From: JALNYB01 sp963676235
Lineage (GTDB): Archaea > Thermoplasmatota > Thermoplasmata > Methanomassiliicoccales > Methanomethylophilaceae
DNA: 64,000 nt
Reading direction: 5' to 3'
NCBI GenBank assembly: GCA_963676235.1
Contig: OY781044.1
Coordinates: forward strand, 682,001-746,000
A program made the translations under genes and the position numbers. Below, one piece after another: positions 17,663 through 27,294 of the stretch. Positions within the stretch are counted from its first letter, which is position 1; each line of letters starts with the position of its first letter. The notes beneath the pieces are model-generated. The model was not told the DNA's origin and did not search any database. It worked only from the letters and a program-made list of their open reading frames with translations.

Positions 17663-18607
17663 TCAATCCGAATAAAAGAACATATCGTCGTTCTTTTTCT
17701 GCTTAGGCGTCCTGGGAAGTTCCTTATCTCCCAGTTCTTCTGCAAGCTTATTGAGCCTTGCTATCCTATCCTCTGTAGCAGGGTGCGTACTGAACAGATT
17801 GCTTAGTAAGCTCTTCTTTCTCCTTTCGCCTTTAAGCGGGTTGGATATCCACATATCTGCATAATTATTATTGGAATAATCATTGCTGGGGGCTGCACAA
17901 CCTTTCTCGATATGAGCCAATGCCCTTGCCAACGCACGCGGATTGCCTGTCATCCTACCACCTGTTTCATCGGCCAGATACTCACGATTCCTTGACACCC
18001 CTAACTGAATCAAAAGAGCTGCAAACGGAACCGTTATGTTGAGTACGACATAGATTGCAAGAGCCGTACCTCTGTTTTCCCTGTCACTTCCAAAGAGCAC
18101 TGTAAGGCCTGCGAATCTTGCAAGATATGAGACTACTGCTGCTAACGTGGACGCCACCGACATAACGAGTATGTCACGATTCTTAACATGAGATAATTCG
18201 TGTGCAAACACCCCCATCAATTCATCATCGGGAAGCATCTGAAGAATTCCTCTTGTGGCCACGACAGCTGCATCTTTTGGACCCCTTCCACATGCAAATG
18301 CGTTTGGCATTGGTACTTCAGAAACGCCAACCTCAGGCATAGGAAGATCCGCTTTTTTTGCGAGCTGCTTTACAATATTGTATAATCTAGGTTCCTCTGC
18401 TTCTGTGACCAGATGTACTTTGTTAGCTCTGAGGGCACTCTTTTTTGAAAAGAAGTATGAATATGCACTGAAGATCAGCGCTACCGCCATCATGACCCAA
18501 AATCCTAACCACACACTATGGAAAAATGCACCTATCAATGAACCTAATCCAACGAGGATCAAGGTCATGAATACGAACATCAGTCCTGTCCTAGCACGCC
18601 AATACAT
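17663..18607 (-). CDS. htpX: HtpX-like membrane zinc metalloprotease
   Basis: This M48 membrane protease degrades misfolded membrane proteins. Two N-terminal membrane helices (about 8-28 and 31-52) precede the active site HELSH (136-140), with the third zinc ligand in REYLADETGG (about 209) and two further helices between them. The FSTHPATEDRIARLNKL motif near the C-terminus is typical of HtpX. The length of 314 residues fits. It converges on the HPS-RraA gene with no spacer (stop codons abut) and is preceded by a 356-bp gap. Confidence 0.95.
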   Translation of the reverse strand: MYWRARTGLMFVFMTLILVGLGSLIGAFFHSVWLGFWVMMAVALIFSAYSYFFSKKSALRANKVHLVTEAEEPRLYNIVKQLAKKADLPMPEVGVSEVPMPNAFACGRGPKDAAVVATRGILQMLPDDELMGVFAHELSHVKNRDILVMSVASTLAAVVSYLARFAGLTVLFGSDRENRGTALAIYVVLNITVPFAALLIQLGVSRNREYLADETGGRMTGNPRALARALAHIEKGCAAPSNDYSNNNYADMWISNPLKGERRKKSLLSNLFSTHPATEDRIARLNKLAEELGDKELPRTPKQKKNDDMFFYSD

Positions 18608-18963
18608 GATTGCACCTTATTCGAGATATAAAAAGGTAGTATTTAGATTATTAGGCCAAAAGTATTATAAATAAAATATGCAAGACCTTCGTACTTCTTA
18701 AAAATTTGATGAAGAATTCGTCTGATATGATCTACGCTGATGTGCTATTGCGAAAACACGGTGGCAGACTGATTTTTGAATAAAGTATCGAAAAAGAATT
18801 TAAATTCCGTACTATTCAAACATATGGATTGATCTCTCTAGCTGTCCAAAATAGTTTATAGCACACTTGTAAATTGAATGACTGCAGAACCAGGTCAAAG
18901 TATCTTCAAGGCAACTTCGAATTATTATGCGGGATGAAACTTTATCCATCGATGAGAAGGTGT
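18608..18963. other. 356-bp AT-rich gap, possible plus-strand transcript
   Basis: This holds no convincing protein gene. A plus-strand TATA-like ATAAATAAAATA (about 18668-18679) could start a transcript near 18700. Downstream are a box C-like TTGATGA (18706-18712), CTGA (18722-18725), ATGATCT and two more CTGA sequences, but the spacing does not make a proper C/D RNA. A 23-codon frame (ATG 18709) also fits there and is unsupported. The promoter of htpX (minus) probably lies near 18630-18650. Confidence 0.3.
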
Positions 18964-19743
18964 TCAGATCTCATATTCAACTGTACTTCCGACATAAAAA
19001 TCATTAACGCCTTTCAATCCCAAATTGACTCTCAGTTGCGTTATACCATTCGGACTCGTACAATGATTCAGATGAAGGTCAGTACAACTGCGAGCCAAAA
19101 ACTCCTTTGCAATCAGGTTGGCTTTCTCTTCTTCTTTCTTACCGATATGAACTCCACCGAAGTAAGATCTCGGCACAGCTCCCAACTTATCTGCTACCGC
19201 ATCCAAGACAGGACCTACTCCACAGTGTGAACATCCGCTGAAAACGACGGGGCCTTTCTTTGTGTTCATTACCATGAACGACTCCGAACCACTACCGTAT
19301 ACAATAGGGCCTGTAACAAAAAGATGCTCACTCAATTCGGTCCATCCCTCAATTATGTGGAAAACAACCTTTTCCGCAAGTTCCGGAGAAACATGGATCC
19401 CGTTGAATCCAATAAGCTGTTTCGATCCGAAGGCTGTCTTCGGTGCATATACATCGACCGGCTTCGTCCTGCCCTTCAGAAGACCTTCTAATCCTCCAGC
19501 ATGATCCACATGTCCATGAGAAATTACGACTCGATCAATAGAATCGAGATCGATATCCATATAATCGAGATTGTGAGCAAGATATCTTCCCCTGCGGCCT
19601 GTATCGAACAATGTACGTTGACCGTCGATGTCAACTAGCATCGACAGACCTTTGGCGCCTATCAGCGGTGTAGCTTCGATAGCACCTTCATCATAAACGC
19701 TTTGAATTTTGGCCTGCATGATATCTCTCGCTTCTGCATACAA
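18964..19743 (-). CDS. Metallo-beta-lactamase fold hydrolase (COG1237 type)
   Basis: This 259-residue MBL-fold protein has the metal-binding signature SHGHVDHAGG (about residues 75-84), an earlier TLFDTGRRG and a late FSGCSHCG with GGVHIG. This pattern is that of COG1237, whose annotated members are called dihydropterin ribofuranosylaminobenzene phosphate synthase-like. In methanogens a tetrahydromethanopterin link is possible but not shown by sequence. The start could be the ATG at residue 9 (19719). It follows the TatD-like gene by 19 bp on the same strand and likely shares its transcript. Confidence 0.85.
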   Translation of the reverse strand: MYAEARDIMQAKIQSVYDEGAIEATPLIGAKGLSMLVDIDGQRTLFDTGRRGRYLAHNLDYMDIDLDSIDRVVISHGHVDHAGGLEGLLKGRTKPVDVYAPKTAFGSKQLIGFNGIHVSPELAEKVVFHIIEGWTELSEHLFVTGPIVYGSGSESFMVMNTKKGPVVFSGCSHCGVGPVLDAVADKLGAVPRSYFGGVHIGKKEEEKANLIAKEFLARSCTDLHLNHCTSPNGITQLRVNLGLKGVNDFYVGSTVEYEI

Positions 19744-19762
19744 TTCTTATCTGATAAAACTA

Positions 19763-20602
19763 TCAACGATGATAAAGAGAATTCGGGATATCCCGGCACA
19801 TCCTGTAAACTGTTTCCTCTTTGGCCATTCCTGAACCCAATATCTGTTTAATCTTGTTCGGTACTGTCTTCACATCCATGATCGCCATCGGTTTTAGGGG
19901 ATCATCGATGTAATCGGTCTCTATCATAAACCGGTCAGAACCCTTTCCAAAAGCCTCTGCAATGAACTTCTTTGACGCAGGGATCGACGGCATAATACCA
20001 TACGTCTCCGCCTCCGTCACAAATGGAGGAGACGAATGTTTTACAACAAGTCCTGGATCCAATCCTACTCTTCTAGCCATCTCTGAAAGATCGCGATTGG
20101 TTTCCGTGGAACCGGATTCGCAGTGAATTATCACAGGAACATCATTCTCCTTTGCAAGTTCCATTCCCCTCAGCAGGACCCTGTTCGAAGCATCCATTAT
20201 ATCCTGTTCGATAGGAAAATGAGGCCTTCCAATCTCTCCGATAGCACGGGCCTTTCCCTCTTCAACGCATTTTGCCGCATCTTCCATTCCTTTGATGAGG
20301 AACTGTTCCGCAGACTCCAATCCATAATGCGCTGCCAAAGGAATGATCAGCACCGGATACGGGCCTACGGCAATGTTTATTTCTAAATTTGTTCTCTCTT
20401 TAGCCTTCTTGGCCAAGTTGAATGTGATATCGTACGAAGTTGCGAAATCTTCGCCTTTGGTAATTGCCACTTCCGCGTAAGGAAGTGTTACCAACGTCAG
20501 TCCTGTTCCACCAGCTGCCTGAAAATCCAGTAATGCATCTACGTTCCTTCCTGACGGACTCATATGGATGTGATCATCATACATCGGGATCTTCTCGGCC
20601 AT
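19763..20602 (-). CDS. TatD-related TIM-barrel metal-dependent hydrolase (COG1099)
   Basis: This 279-residue amidohydrolase-fold enzyme has metal ligands in MYDDHIHMSPSGRN (start), AIGEIGRPHF, VPVIIHCESG and FMIETDYIDD. The archaeal COG1099 group is predicted to be a metal-dependent hydrolase related to TatD nucleases; the substrate is unknown. I placed the start at ATG 20602 because the conserved domain begins there. The longer open frame runs antisense into the divergent primase gene. It is in probable operon with the MBL hydrolase. Confidence 0.85.
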   Translation of the reverse strand: MAEKIPMYDDHIHMSPSGRNVDALLDFQAAGGTGLTLVTLPYAEVAITKGEDFATSYDITFNLAKKAKERTNLEINIAVGPYPVLIIPLAAHYGLESAEQFLIKGMEDAAKCVEEGKARAIGEIGRPHFPIEQDIMDASNRVLLRGMELAKENDVPVIIHCESGSTETNRDLSEMARRVGLDPGLVVKHSSPPFVTEAETYGIMPSIPASKKFIAEAFGKGSDRFMIETDYIDDPLKPMAIMDVKTVPNKIKQILGSGMAKEETVYRMCRDIPNSLYHR

Positions 20603-20653
20603 AACTATGAAGGTGCGGGCAACGTAATTATACATTGCCTGAGATAACACATC

Positions 20654-21889
20654 ATGGACCATAATTCCCGTTTCCTGCTCAAGTCGTTCAGGAAATACTA
20701 CAAAGAGTATGATCCAGTGCCTTACATGCCAGAACGTTACACGAAAAGGGAATTCGGTTTCATGTTCTTTGATAAGGAAATGATGCAAAGACATCTAGGA
20801 TTCACCACTCCTGACGACCTAAAGAAATTCATGATCGCACAGGTACCGAAACACAGCTATTATTCAACTGCGTACTACAGGCGTCCCGCTGCACCTACAA
20901 TGGATGAAAAGGAATGGCTGGGCGCAGAACTCATATTCGATCTTGATGCCGACCATCTAGCGGGTGCAGACCAAATGACATATGACGAAATGATGATACA
21001 GATCCGCAGCGAAATGATGAACCTTGTCGATTCTTTTCTATATTCTGATCTAGGCTTCGATGAAAACCAAGTACATTTGATGTTCTCAGGAGGAAGGGGA
21101 TACCATGCACACGTCTTGATGCCTGATATTGCCACCCTTGGAACCCATGAAAGAAGAGAACTTGTAGATTACATAACATGTTCGGGACTCGATATTGATT
21201 GGATATTTCCATTCCATACTGTAGCGCTGGGTCAATACAAGACCAGTAGTGGCGCCAGCAGGACCAACACAACTGAAGACAGGACGATCCCTCCAGCAGA
21301 TTCAGGAGGATGGAAATTGAAAATGAGGAACGGCCTCAGAGAGGTTGTAAACGATCTCTGCGATCTTGATGTCAAAGAACTGAAAAAAGCATATCCATCC
21401 ATACATGGGACCCAAAACCAAAGCATCGTTAAAGTTCAGGAAAATATCAAAAAATCAAGATCAACGATGTTTGAAAAGAACACCATGGCCTCACTTGCCA
21501 AACCTAGCCAAAAATTGCTAATAAAGATCATGCAGGAAGACAAAGCAAGGATGATATCAGGCGAAGTGGACAAACCTGTTACTCCAGATATAAAGAGACT
21601 TATCCGTCTCCCGGGTTCTGTTCATGGAAAAACAGGACTTAAGGTCACACCTATCACACGTGACGAACTTACAGATTACAATCCATTACTCTACGCTGTT
21701 CCTGAGACATATTCTGATGAACCTACGAAGGTCACATTACGTAGAGACTATCAACTAAATATGAAGGATGTTAGACTATCACTGAAAAAAGGTGAGACAG
21801 AAGTACCTGAATTCGCAGCAGTCTTCCTTGTTGGAAGAAAAGAAGCCAATTATGGATTTGATTCCGAACAAAAAGACTCGTTCTTCTGA
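20654..21889 (+). CDS. priS: DNA primase small (catalytic) subunit PriS
   Basis: This is the catalytic subunit of the archaeo-eukaryotic primase, which makes primers for both strands. The active-site aspartates are in IFDLDADH (DLD 96-98), and the SGGRGYHAHV motif (145-154) carries the conserved Arg/His that bind the nucleotide. KREFGFM near residue 31 and RLPGSVHGKTGLKVT near residue 315 are family marks. At 411 residues it is a normal length. The large subunit PriL is not in the window. It diverges from the TatD-like gene across only 51 bp and overlaps the radical SAM gene at its 3' end by 40 bp. Confidence 0.96.
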   Translation: MDHNSRFLLKSFRKYYKEYDPVPYMPERYTKREFGFMFFDKEMMQRHLGFTTPDDLKKFMIAQVPKHSYYSTAYYRRPAAPTMDEKEWLGAELIFDLDADHLAGADQMTYDEMMIQIRSEMMNLVDSFLYSDLGFDENQVHLMFSGGRGYHAHVLMPDIATLGTHERRELVDYITCSGLDIDWIFPFHTVALGQYKTSSGASRTNTTEDRTIPPADSGGWKLKMRNGLREVVNDLCDLDVKELKKAYPSIHGTQNQSIVKVQENIKKSRSTMFEKNTMASLAKPSQKLLIKIMQEDKARMISGEVDKPVTPDIKRLIRLPGSVHGKTGLKVTPITRDELTDYNPLLYAVPETYSDEPTKVTLRRDYQLNMKDVRLSLKKGETEVPEFAAVFLVGRKEANYGFDSEQKDSFF

Positions 21890-22710
21890 TCGATCCCCAT
21901 ACAGCAGCATCTATTATCTGTAAAAATGATATAGCCATTATCTGCAGCCCATTTCTTAGCTGTCTGGGACATGTTCGCAATTCTTGTTATTCCCTTTTCA
22001 ATACACTTGATCTCAAGACCTCTTAAAGACCTGTCGCGCATGCACCCCAGAGTAATATCCAGCCCTATCTTCTGAAGCATATCCACCGCAGAAAGGATGG
22101 CATCCTCTGAAAGGAATGCATCCCCAGCGATCGTACCTTCCGTCGGAACTAAGGAATTCAACACGACATCGACGAATCCTTTCTCTTTCACAAGCATTGC
22201 CGATTGCCTTAAATCATAAGTTCCGAATCCAACTGTCAAATGTGGAACTACTTTTCCGCCTACGCTCATAATGATATCCAACAGATCTGCATAATCTGCA
22301 TCCGTTTTTTTCAAATGAAAAACCGAAGAGATAACATCGGGGTCTTGATGCACATCCACCGAAAAACAGTCAATTCCAGCGCTAACGAGATCTTTTGCCT
22401 CTTTTTCCGAAATAAACCCAGAATGTGCATTTATTTCCAACCCTAACTTCGATATCTCGACTATATCATCAACATGATCTAGCAAAGGAACGGTACCGTT
22501 TATATCGCACCCTCCACTCAGAAGAACTCCTTTTCCTCTTTCTAATTTTATCTTACTGGCTATGTTGTGTAGATCCTCGCTCGTCATCGCCTGAACCATA
22601 CTTTCAAGATGCTTTCCTCTACAATGATCACATCTCAGATCACAGGATTTCCCTGTAACAGAAACTGCTGGAAAACTCTTCCCGGGACTGCAATCTACCA
22701 CTACTTTCAT
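21850..22710 (-). CDS. Radical SAM protein, biotin-synthase homologue (COG1856-like)
   Basis: This 286-residue radical SAM enzyme has the cluster motif CDLRCDHC (CxxxCxxC, about residues 23-30), the SAM-binding GVLLSGGCD glycine motif and VPHLTVGFGTYD. The C-terminal end has three neighbouring cysteines (DNRCCCMG) that may hold a second cluster. The layout matches the uncharacterised archaeal biotin synthase homologues, some of which have been linked to lipoate synthesis in Thermococcales. Whether this one is such an enzyme cannot be told. It converges with priS and is divergent from the LX gene 68 bp away. Confidence 0.85.
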   Translation of the reverse strand: MKVVVDCSPGKSFPAVSVTGKSCDLRCDHCRGKHLESMVQAMTSEDLHNIASKIKLERGKGVLLSGGCDINGTVPLLDHVDDIVEISKLGLEINAHSGFISEKEAKDLVSAGIDCFSVDVHQDPDVISSVFHLKKTDADYADLLDIIMSVGGKVVPHLTVGFGTYDLRQSAMLVKEKGFVDVVLNSLVPTEGTIAGDAFLSEDAILSAVDMLQKIGLDITLGCMRDRSLRGLEIKCIEKGITRIANMSQTAKKWAADNGYIIFTDNRCCCMGIDQKNESFCSESNP

Positions 22711-22778
22711 GCTATTCTCCTATAAAGTGTACCAAAGGCTTTATTAATTAAATATAATTCACCGAAGTAGGTAATCTT

Positions 22779-23003
22779 ATGAAAGCATTCCGCGTAATAG
22801 GTTCAATGGCAGACCCAAGAAAGAGACAGCCGTTCTCAATCGAGATGTCCGCTGAGGACGAAGCAGCTGTAAGAGAGAAGACCTTGTCAACTCTCGGAAG
22901 CAAACACAAGCTTAAAAGACAACAAATCGAGATCACATCGGTCACAGAGATCCCAGTTGATCAGATTGAAAGCCACGTCATAAAATACGATGTCAGCCAG
23001 TGA
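22779..23003 (+). CDS. rpl18a: Ribosomal protein LX (L18Ae / L20A)
   Basis: This 74-residue archaeal large-subunit ribosomal protein begins MKAFRVIGSMADPRKRQPF and contains the SKHKLKRQQIEITSVTEI core typical of LX. It is first in the widely conserved archaeal cluster LX - prefoldin alpha - FtsY. A TTATTAATTAAATATAA element just upstream (22741-22757) is the likely promoter. The stop codon overlaps the possible GTG start of prefoldin alpha. Confidence 0.95.
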   Translation: MKAFRVIGSMADPRKRQPFSIEMSAEDEAAVREKTLSTLGSKHKLKRQQIEITSVTEIPVDQIESHVIKYDVSQ

Positions 23004-23437
23004 TTGAAATGAAGGATGAAGAGCTCCGTCAGGCTATGGCCGTTCTCGAGTCATACAATGCACAATTGGAGTCGATTACACGTCAGGTGAAACTCCTCCA
23101 GATCTCTCTGGAAGAAACAAACCGGGCACGTGAATCACTACTTGCACTTAAGGAGGCTAAAGAAGGAGACGAAATTCTGTTACCTGTCGGCGCCTCATCT
23201 TTCGTAACTGTAAAAGTGTCCGCTGAAAAGAAAGTCATTGTCGGTGTCGGAAGCAGAGTCTCCGTAGAAAAATCCTTAGATGATGCTGTAACCTTTATGG
23301 CAAAGAACGGTGACGATATTGCCGGTGCACTCAACAAAGCTGTAAATGCTTTAAATGAAGTTGAAGGCATGACCAGTCAGCTGACTGAAGCTATACAGAA
23401 CGAATATCGTAACAGACAAGCCGCAGATCAACAGTGA
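23000..23437 (+). CDS. pfdA: Prefoldin alpha subunit
   Basis: This is the alpha subunit of the hexameric jellyfish-like chaperone that hands unfolded proteins to the thermosome. The N- and C-terminal coiled coils (about 1-50 and 105-140) flank a beta hairpin region (ILLPVGASSFVTVKV ... VIVGVGSRVSVEKS), as expected. The frame opens at GTG 23000 inside the LX stop; the ATG at 23009 gives the same protein three residues shorter and is equally likely. It is followed after 6 bp by ftsY. Confidence 0.95.
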   Translation: MIEMKDEELRQAMAVLESYNAQLESITRQVKLLQISLEETNRARESLLALKEAKEGDEILLPVGASSFVTVKVSAEKKVIVGVGSRVSVEKSLDDAVTFMAKNGDDIAGALNKAVNALNEVEGMTSQLTEAIQNEYRNRQAADQQ

Positions 23438-23443
23438 TCTATC

Positions 23444-24613
23444 ATGTTTGAGTCTCTCAAATCCAAACTTAAGAACGTCTTCAATAAGTCGTCCAAGAAA
23501 TTAGATTCTGAGGAAATTTACGAAAAAGATGGGGCATTGGCCGTTGAACGATCTGGAGAGTTCGTTTCCGAAACCAAAAAAAACCCTGAAACATCCGAAC
23601 CTGCCATTGAAACTATTTCTAAAACAGTTCCCGTATATGCAGAAACCGCGAACGAAGAGAAATTGTCGAGAAAAGAGCATTTAAAATTTGCTAAACAAAA
23701 AAAAGTAGGAAAAAAATCTGCGAACACAGATAGATTCTCTACTGAAGATATGGTCGGAGACAGCGGCAAAAAAATCAAAGAAGATCCTCTCGATGACCTT
23801 TTAGATGAATTAGAACTGATACTTTTGGAATCTGACGTAGCATACCCTGTGGTACAAGAAATCATCATAGGCGTACGTGACAATCTTGTTAACAAAAAAT
23901 ATGCCCGCGAATATACACTGGAAGAAGTTGTTGAAACAGCTGTAAAAGAAGCTGTCAGAAAAGTCCTTCTGGTTAATGAATTCAATTTCGATGAATGGAT
24001 CAAAACACAGAAAAAACCTGTCGTGATCATGTTCATCGGAATAAACGGAACAGGAAAGACGACCGCTATCGCAAAGATAGCAAAACGCCTTCAAGATAAT
24101 GGAAACAGCGTCGTTCTAGCAGCCTGCGACACCTTCAGGGCTGGAGCAATAGAGCAGCTTTCAATACACGCCAATAATTTAGGCATCAAGATTGTGAAAC
24201 AGATACAAGATGCAGACCCTGCAGCAGTCGCATTCGATGCATTGGAACACGCTAATTCTAAGAAAAAAGATGTCGTTCTAATTGATACTGCAGGACGTAT
24301 GCAAACTAATAACAATCTTATAGATGAAATGAAAAAGATTGCAAGAATTTCTAAACCTGCGCTCAAAATATTCGTCGGAGATTCCCTTGCAGGGAATGAC
24401 GCGATAGAACAGGCAAAGGTATTTGATGCAGCTGTTGGCATTGATGCCGTCATACTCACGAAGATCGATACCGATGCGAAAGGCGGTGCGGCATTGTCCA
24501 TTGCACACACCATCGGAAAACCGATTGCATTCGTTTGTAACGGTCAAGAATATGATGATATTCAACCATTTAATGCAGATTGGATGCTTGACAGAATATT
24601 CGACAGTGAATGA
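23444..24613 (+). CDS. ftsY: Signal recognition particle receptor FtsY
   Basis: This is the membrane-associated GTPase that receives SRP-ribosome complexes. A charged, low-complexity N-terminal A region (about 1-115) precedes the NG domain. The NG domain has G1 GINGTGKTT (199-207), a DTFRAGAIEQL motif, G3 DTAGRMQTN and G4 TKIDTDAKGG. At 389 residues it has a typical archaeal length. It ends the LX-pfdA-ftsY cluster. The 116-bp gap downstream before the convergent M20 gene is AT-rich, with no clear hairpin. Confidence 0.96.
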   Translation: MFESLKSKLKNVFNKSSKKLDSEEIYEKDGALAVERSGEFVSETKKNPETSEPAIETISKTVPVYAETANEEKLSRKEHLKFAKQKKVGKKSANTDRFSTEDMVGDSGKKIKEDPLDDLLDELELILLESDVAYPVVQEIIIGVRDNLVNKKYAREYTLEEVVETAVKEAVRKVLLVNEFNFDEWIKTQKKPVVIMFIGINGTGKTTAIAKIAKRLQDNGNSVVLAACDTFRAGAIEQLSIHANNLGIKIVKQIQDADPAAVAFDALEHANSKKKDVVLIDTAGRMQTNNNLIDEMKKIARISKPALKIFVGDSLAGNDAIEQAKVFDAAVGIDAVILTKIDTDAKGGAALSIAHTIGKPIAFVCNGQEYDDIQPFNADWMLDRIFDSE

Positions 24614-24729
24614 TTTCCGTAATTTTAATTTGAAAACCATTCAATAGTTTTGGTTGCATAATTCATTTTTTCAAAATATTCTAACTATTTGAACTAACCG
24701 TTGTGTTGAAACATTATTGTATAATTGAA

Positions 24730-25950
24730 TTAAACACAAAGTTTGAATAAAAATGTCGCAAAGACCTTCGCATCTATCAATATATTATCAATAACAACGT
24801 ATTCATTAGGCCCGTGAAGCGTTCCCCCACCCATTTCCCAAACATACGCATCATGACCTTTTGCTCTGAAGAAATTAGCACACGTCGCACCACCGACACC
24901 CATTGCCTTAGGTCTCTTTCCGATTATCGATTCAATTGCCTCAACAAATACATTAAATTCAGGAGTATCTGTCGATGAAGCTTTACCAGAAGTGTGTCTC
25001 TGTATTTCAGTCACAGTTATTCTAGCACCTGTCTCACTCTCAAACCTCTTTGCAAGATCTTTTGCCGTCCGGATTATATCATCTATATTGTATTCAGGAA
25101 TCACACGGATATCCATTGAGAATTCATATTTTCCAGGAATTGTATTGATGTTGGTAACAGTCTGAGGGCTTTTTGTAGGTTCGAATGTAGATATAGGCGG
25201 ATCAAAATACAGATCCCCTTTACAATATTCAACCTCAAATACATCCATTAACTCTGAAAGAAAATGCGTTCCAACACGATATGCGTTCAATCCGTGATTC
25301 GGTGTCGAACCATGAGTTGATTTTCCAAATATGTCGAACTGAAGCCATACAAGATTCTTCTCGGTAACATCTATCATTGTTCCGTCGGAACTTCCCCAAT
25401 CAGGAACGAGAAAAACATCATCTTTGCCAAAATACCCATGATCCAAAAGATATTCAATACCCATACGGCTGGATGTCTCTTCATCCGCAACATATGCAAT
25501 GCCTATGGATCTCTTGGTAAGTGTTTCTTTTAAAATGAATTTTGAAGCAAACATAGAAGAAATCACAGCCTGACCGTTATCTTCTGTTCCGCGACCATAT
25601 ATCTTGCCATCTTTCACTGTGGGCTCGAAAGGAGGTGTGTTCCAATCATTCAGATCACCGACAGGAACCGTATCCATGTGCGCAATTATCCAAACGGTTC
25701 CTTTTTCTCTTCCGTTCTTCTTCGCAAGTATATTCGGTCTCATTATAGACGGGTCGGTCTCATCGGGAACGTCAACACGAATAACACTGTCATATCCTTC
25801 CAGACATTTTATCAACATGTCGGCTCTCTTTCCTTCGCCGATACCCCCGTTCTCCGGAGCCAAAGCTGGGATACGTATCATTGCAGACATCGTCTTTATA
25901 ATATCCTCGCGAGACATTTCGATCTTGTCGAGAATTGCCCTAAGCTCCAT
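24730..25950 (-). CDS. M20 family metallopeptidase
   Basis: This 406-residue zinc peptidase or deacylase of the M20/ArgE-DapE family has AHMDTVP with the first zinc histidine, YGRGTEDNGQAVIS with the bridging aspartate and YVADEETSS with the catalytic glutamate pair. A dimerisation domain follows (about 180-290) and a C-terminal H at LHGPNEY. Members act on acetylornithine, succinyl-diaminopimelate or dipeptides; the substrate here is not evident and no amino-acid pathway gene adjoins. The gene stands alone between ftsY (convergent) and thiolase (same strand, 104 bp away). Confidence 0.9.
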   Translation of the reverse strand: MELRAILDKIEMSREDIIKTMSAMIRIPALAPENGGIGEGKRADMLIKCLEGYDSVIRVDVPDETDPSIMRPNILAKKNGREKGTVWIIAHMDTVPVGDLNDWNTPPFEPTVKDGKIYGRGTEDNGQAVISSMFASKFILKETLTKRSIGIAYVADEETSSRMGIEYLLDHGYFGKDDVFLVPDWGSSDGTMIDVTEKNLVWLQFDIFGKSTHGSTPNHGLNAYRVGTHFLSELMDVFEVEYCKGDLYFDPPISTFEPTKSPQTVTNINTIPGKYEFSMDIRVIPEYNIDDIIRTAKDLAKRFESETGARITVTEIQRHTSGKASSTDTPEFNVFVEAIESIIGKRPKAMGVGGATCANFFRAKGHDAYVWEMGGGTLHGPNEYVVIDNILIDAKVFATFLFKLCV

Positions 25951-26054
25951 GAGACTCTTAATCCTCTGTCAATTCATAATGTTTTGGTGACTAACAAACA
26001 AAAAATAGAAAAAAAGTATAAAAAAGAAGTTTGAATCGAACAATTATACTAAAA

Positions 26055-27233
26055 TCATTCACTACGAACAATCATTGTAACTGCATTTCCGCCACCGAGA
26101 CAGAGCGTTCCAAGTCCAATCTCTTTGCTACGATCGTGCAGAGAATAGATCAACGACGTAAGCAGACGCGAACCTGAACATCCGATCGGGTGTCCTAAAG
26201 CGACTGCTCCACCATTAACATTGAAGACATCATCCGGAACATGCAGTTCTTTCTTGACTGCACATGATGCAGACGCAAATGCTTCGTTGTGCTCGAAAAT
26301 ATCGATATCATCGATGGTCATTCCTGCTTTCTTCAAAACATATTGTGTTGTCGGTATAGGTGCTTCCATGATACGCTCTGGAAGTACCCCGCGCTCCCCA
26401 TATGCAACTATGGATGCAATCGGTTTGATGCCATGCTCTTCGGCATAAGACCTTGATGCAACAATTATGGCTGATCCTCCATCACTTAACTGAGATGAAT
26501 TACCCGCTGTTACAATACCATCTTGCTTGAAGACAGGTTTGAGTTTACCGAGTGTTTCCATGGTTGTATCAGGCCTTATACCTTCATCCTGATTAAAGAT
26601 CGTGTCTCCTTTCTTTGATTTTATGGTTACAGGAACTATTTCTTTCTGAAATTTACCTGCAACCTGCGCTTTATTTGCCTTCATATGACTGTCGTATGAA
26701 AGTTGATCCGCATCCTGTCTTGTGACATTGAAACGCTCTGCGACGATCTCTCCTGTGAATCCCATATGCTGGTTGTTGAATATGTCCCAGAGTCCATCGT
26801 AGACCATATCATCGACCATAGGCTGATCGTTCATTTTAAGACCCCATCTTGCACCTTTGATGATATACGGGGCATTGCTCATGCTCTCCATTCCACCAGT
26901 GGCAAGAACGTTGTATTCCCCAGCTTTAACGGCATCTGCTGCATTCATAACGGCTTTTAATCCTGATCCACAAACCGCATTTACGGTGTACGAACCTATC
27001 TCAACTGGTAATCCTGCTCCGATGGCGGCTTGCCTTGCCGGGTTCTGACCTAAACCAGCAGAGAGTACATTTCCCATAATACACTCCTCGATGTCTGTAG
27101 GAGCCAATCCTGCCCTACTTACAGCCTCACGAACTGCAATTGCTCCGAGTTCTGTAGCTTTAATATCCATCAGTGTCTTTCCATATTTTCCAATTGGAGT
27201 CCTTGCTGCACTAAGTATGACTGCTTCTTCCAT
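26055..27233 (-). CDS. Acetyl-CoA C-acetyltransferase (thiolase)
   Basis: This 392-residue thiolase condenses two acetyl-CoA into acetoacetyl-CoA. The nucleophilic cysteine is in NAVCGSGLKAV (Cys88), the HNEAFA motif supplies the His, and the C-terminal GHPIGCSGSR and LCLGGGNA carry the second active-site residues. The full set of residues makes it look active and closest in style to bacterial AtoB enzymes. In most archaea thiolase sits beside HMG-CoA synthase and a DUF35 protein, but here it stands alone. It probably feeds isoprenoid lipid synthesis. Confidence 0.93.
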   Translation of the reverse strand: MEEAVILSAARTPIGKYGKTLMDIKATELGAIAVREAVSRAGLAPTDIEECIMGNVLSAGLGQNPARQAAIGAGLPVEIGSYTVNAVCGSGLKAVMNAADAVKAGEYNVLATGGMESMSNAPYIIKGARWGLKMNDQPMVDDMVYDGLWDIFNNQHMGFTGEIVAERFNVTRQDADQLSYDSHMKANKAQVAGKFQKEIVPVTIKSKKGDTIFNQDEGIRPDTTMETLGKLKPVFKQDGIVTAGNSSQLSDGGSAIIVASRSYAEEHGIKPIASIVAYGERGVLPERIMEAPIPTTQYVLKKAGMTIDDIDIFEHNEAFASASCAVKKELHVPDDVFNVNGGAVALGHPIGCSGSRLLTSLIYSLHDRSKEIGLGTLCLGGGNAVTMIVRSE

Positions 27234-27294
27234 ATTTGCACCTCAAATATACTAGATGCATGAAAAAGAGAATAGTATATATTGGTGTCGGTTA

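Noticed and set aside
18709..18780. A 23-codon frame in the gap before htpX
   Set aside because: It has no clear Shine-Dalgarno, no recognisable sequence and no reason to be preferred over chance.
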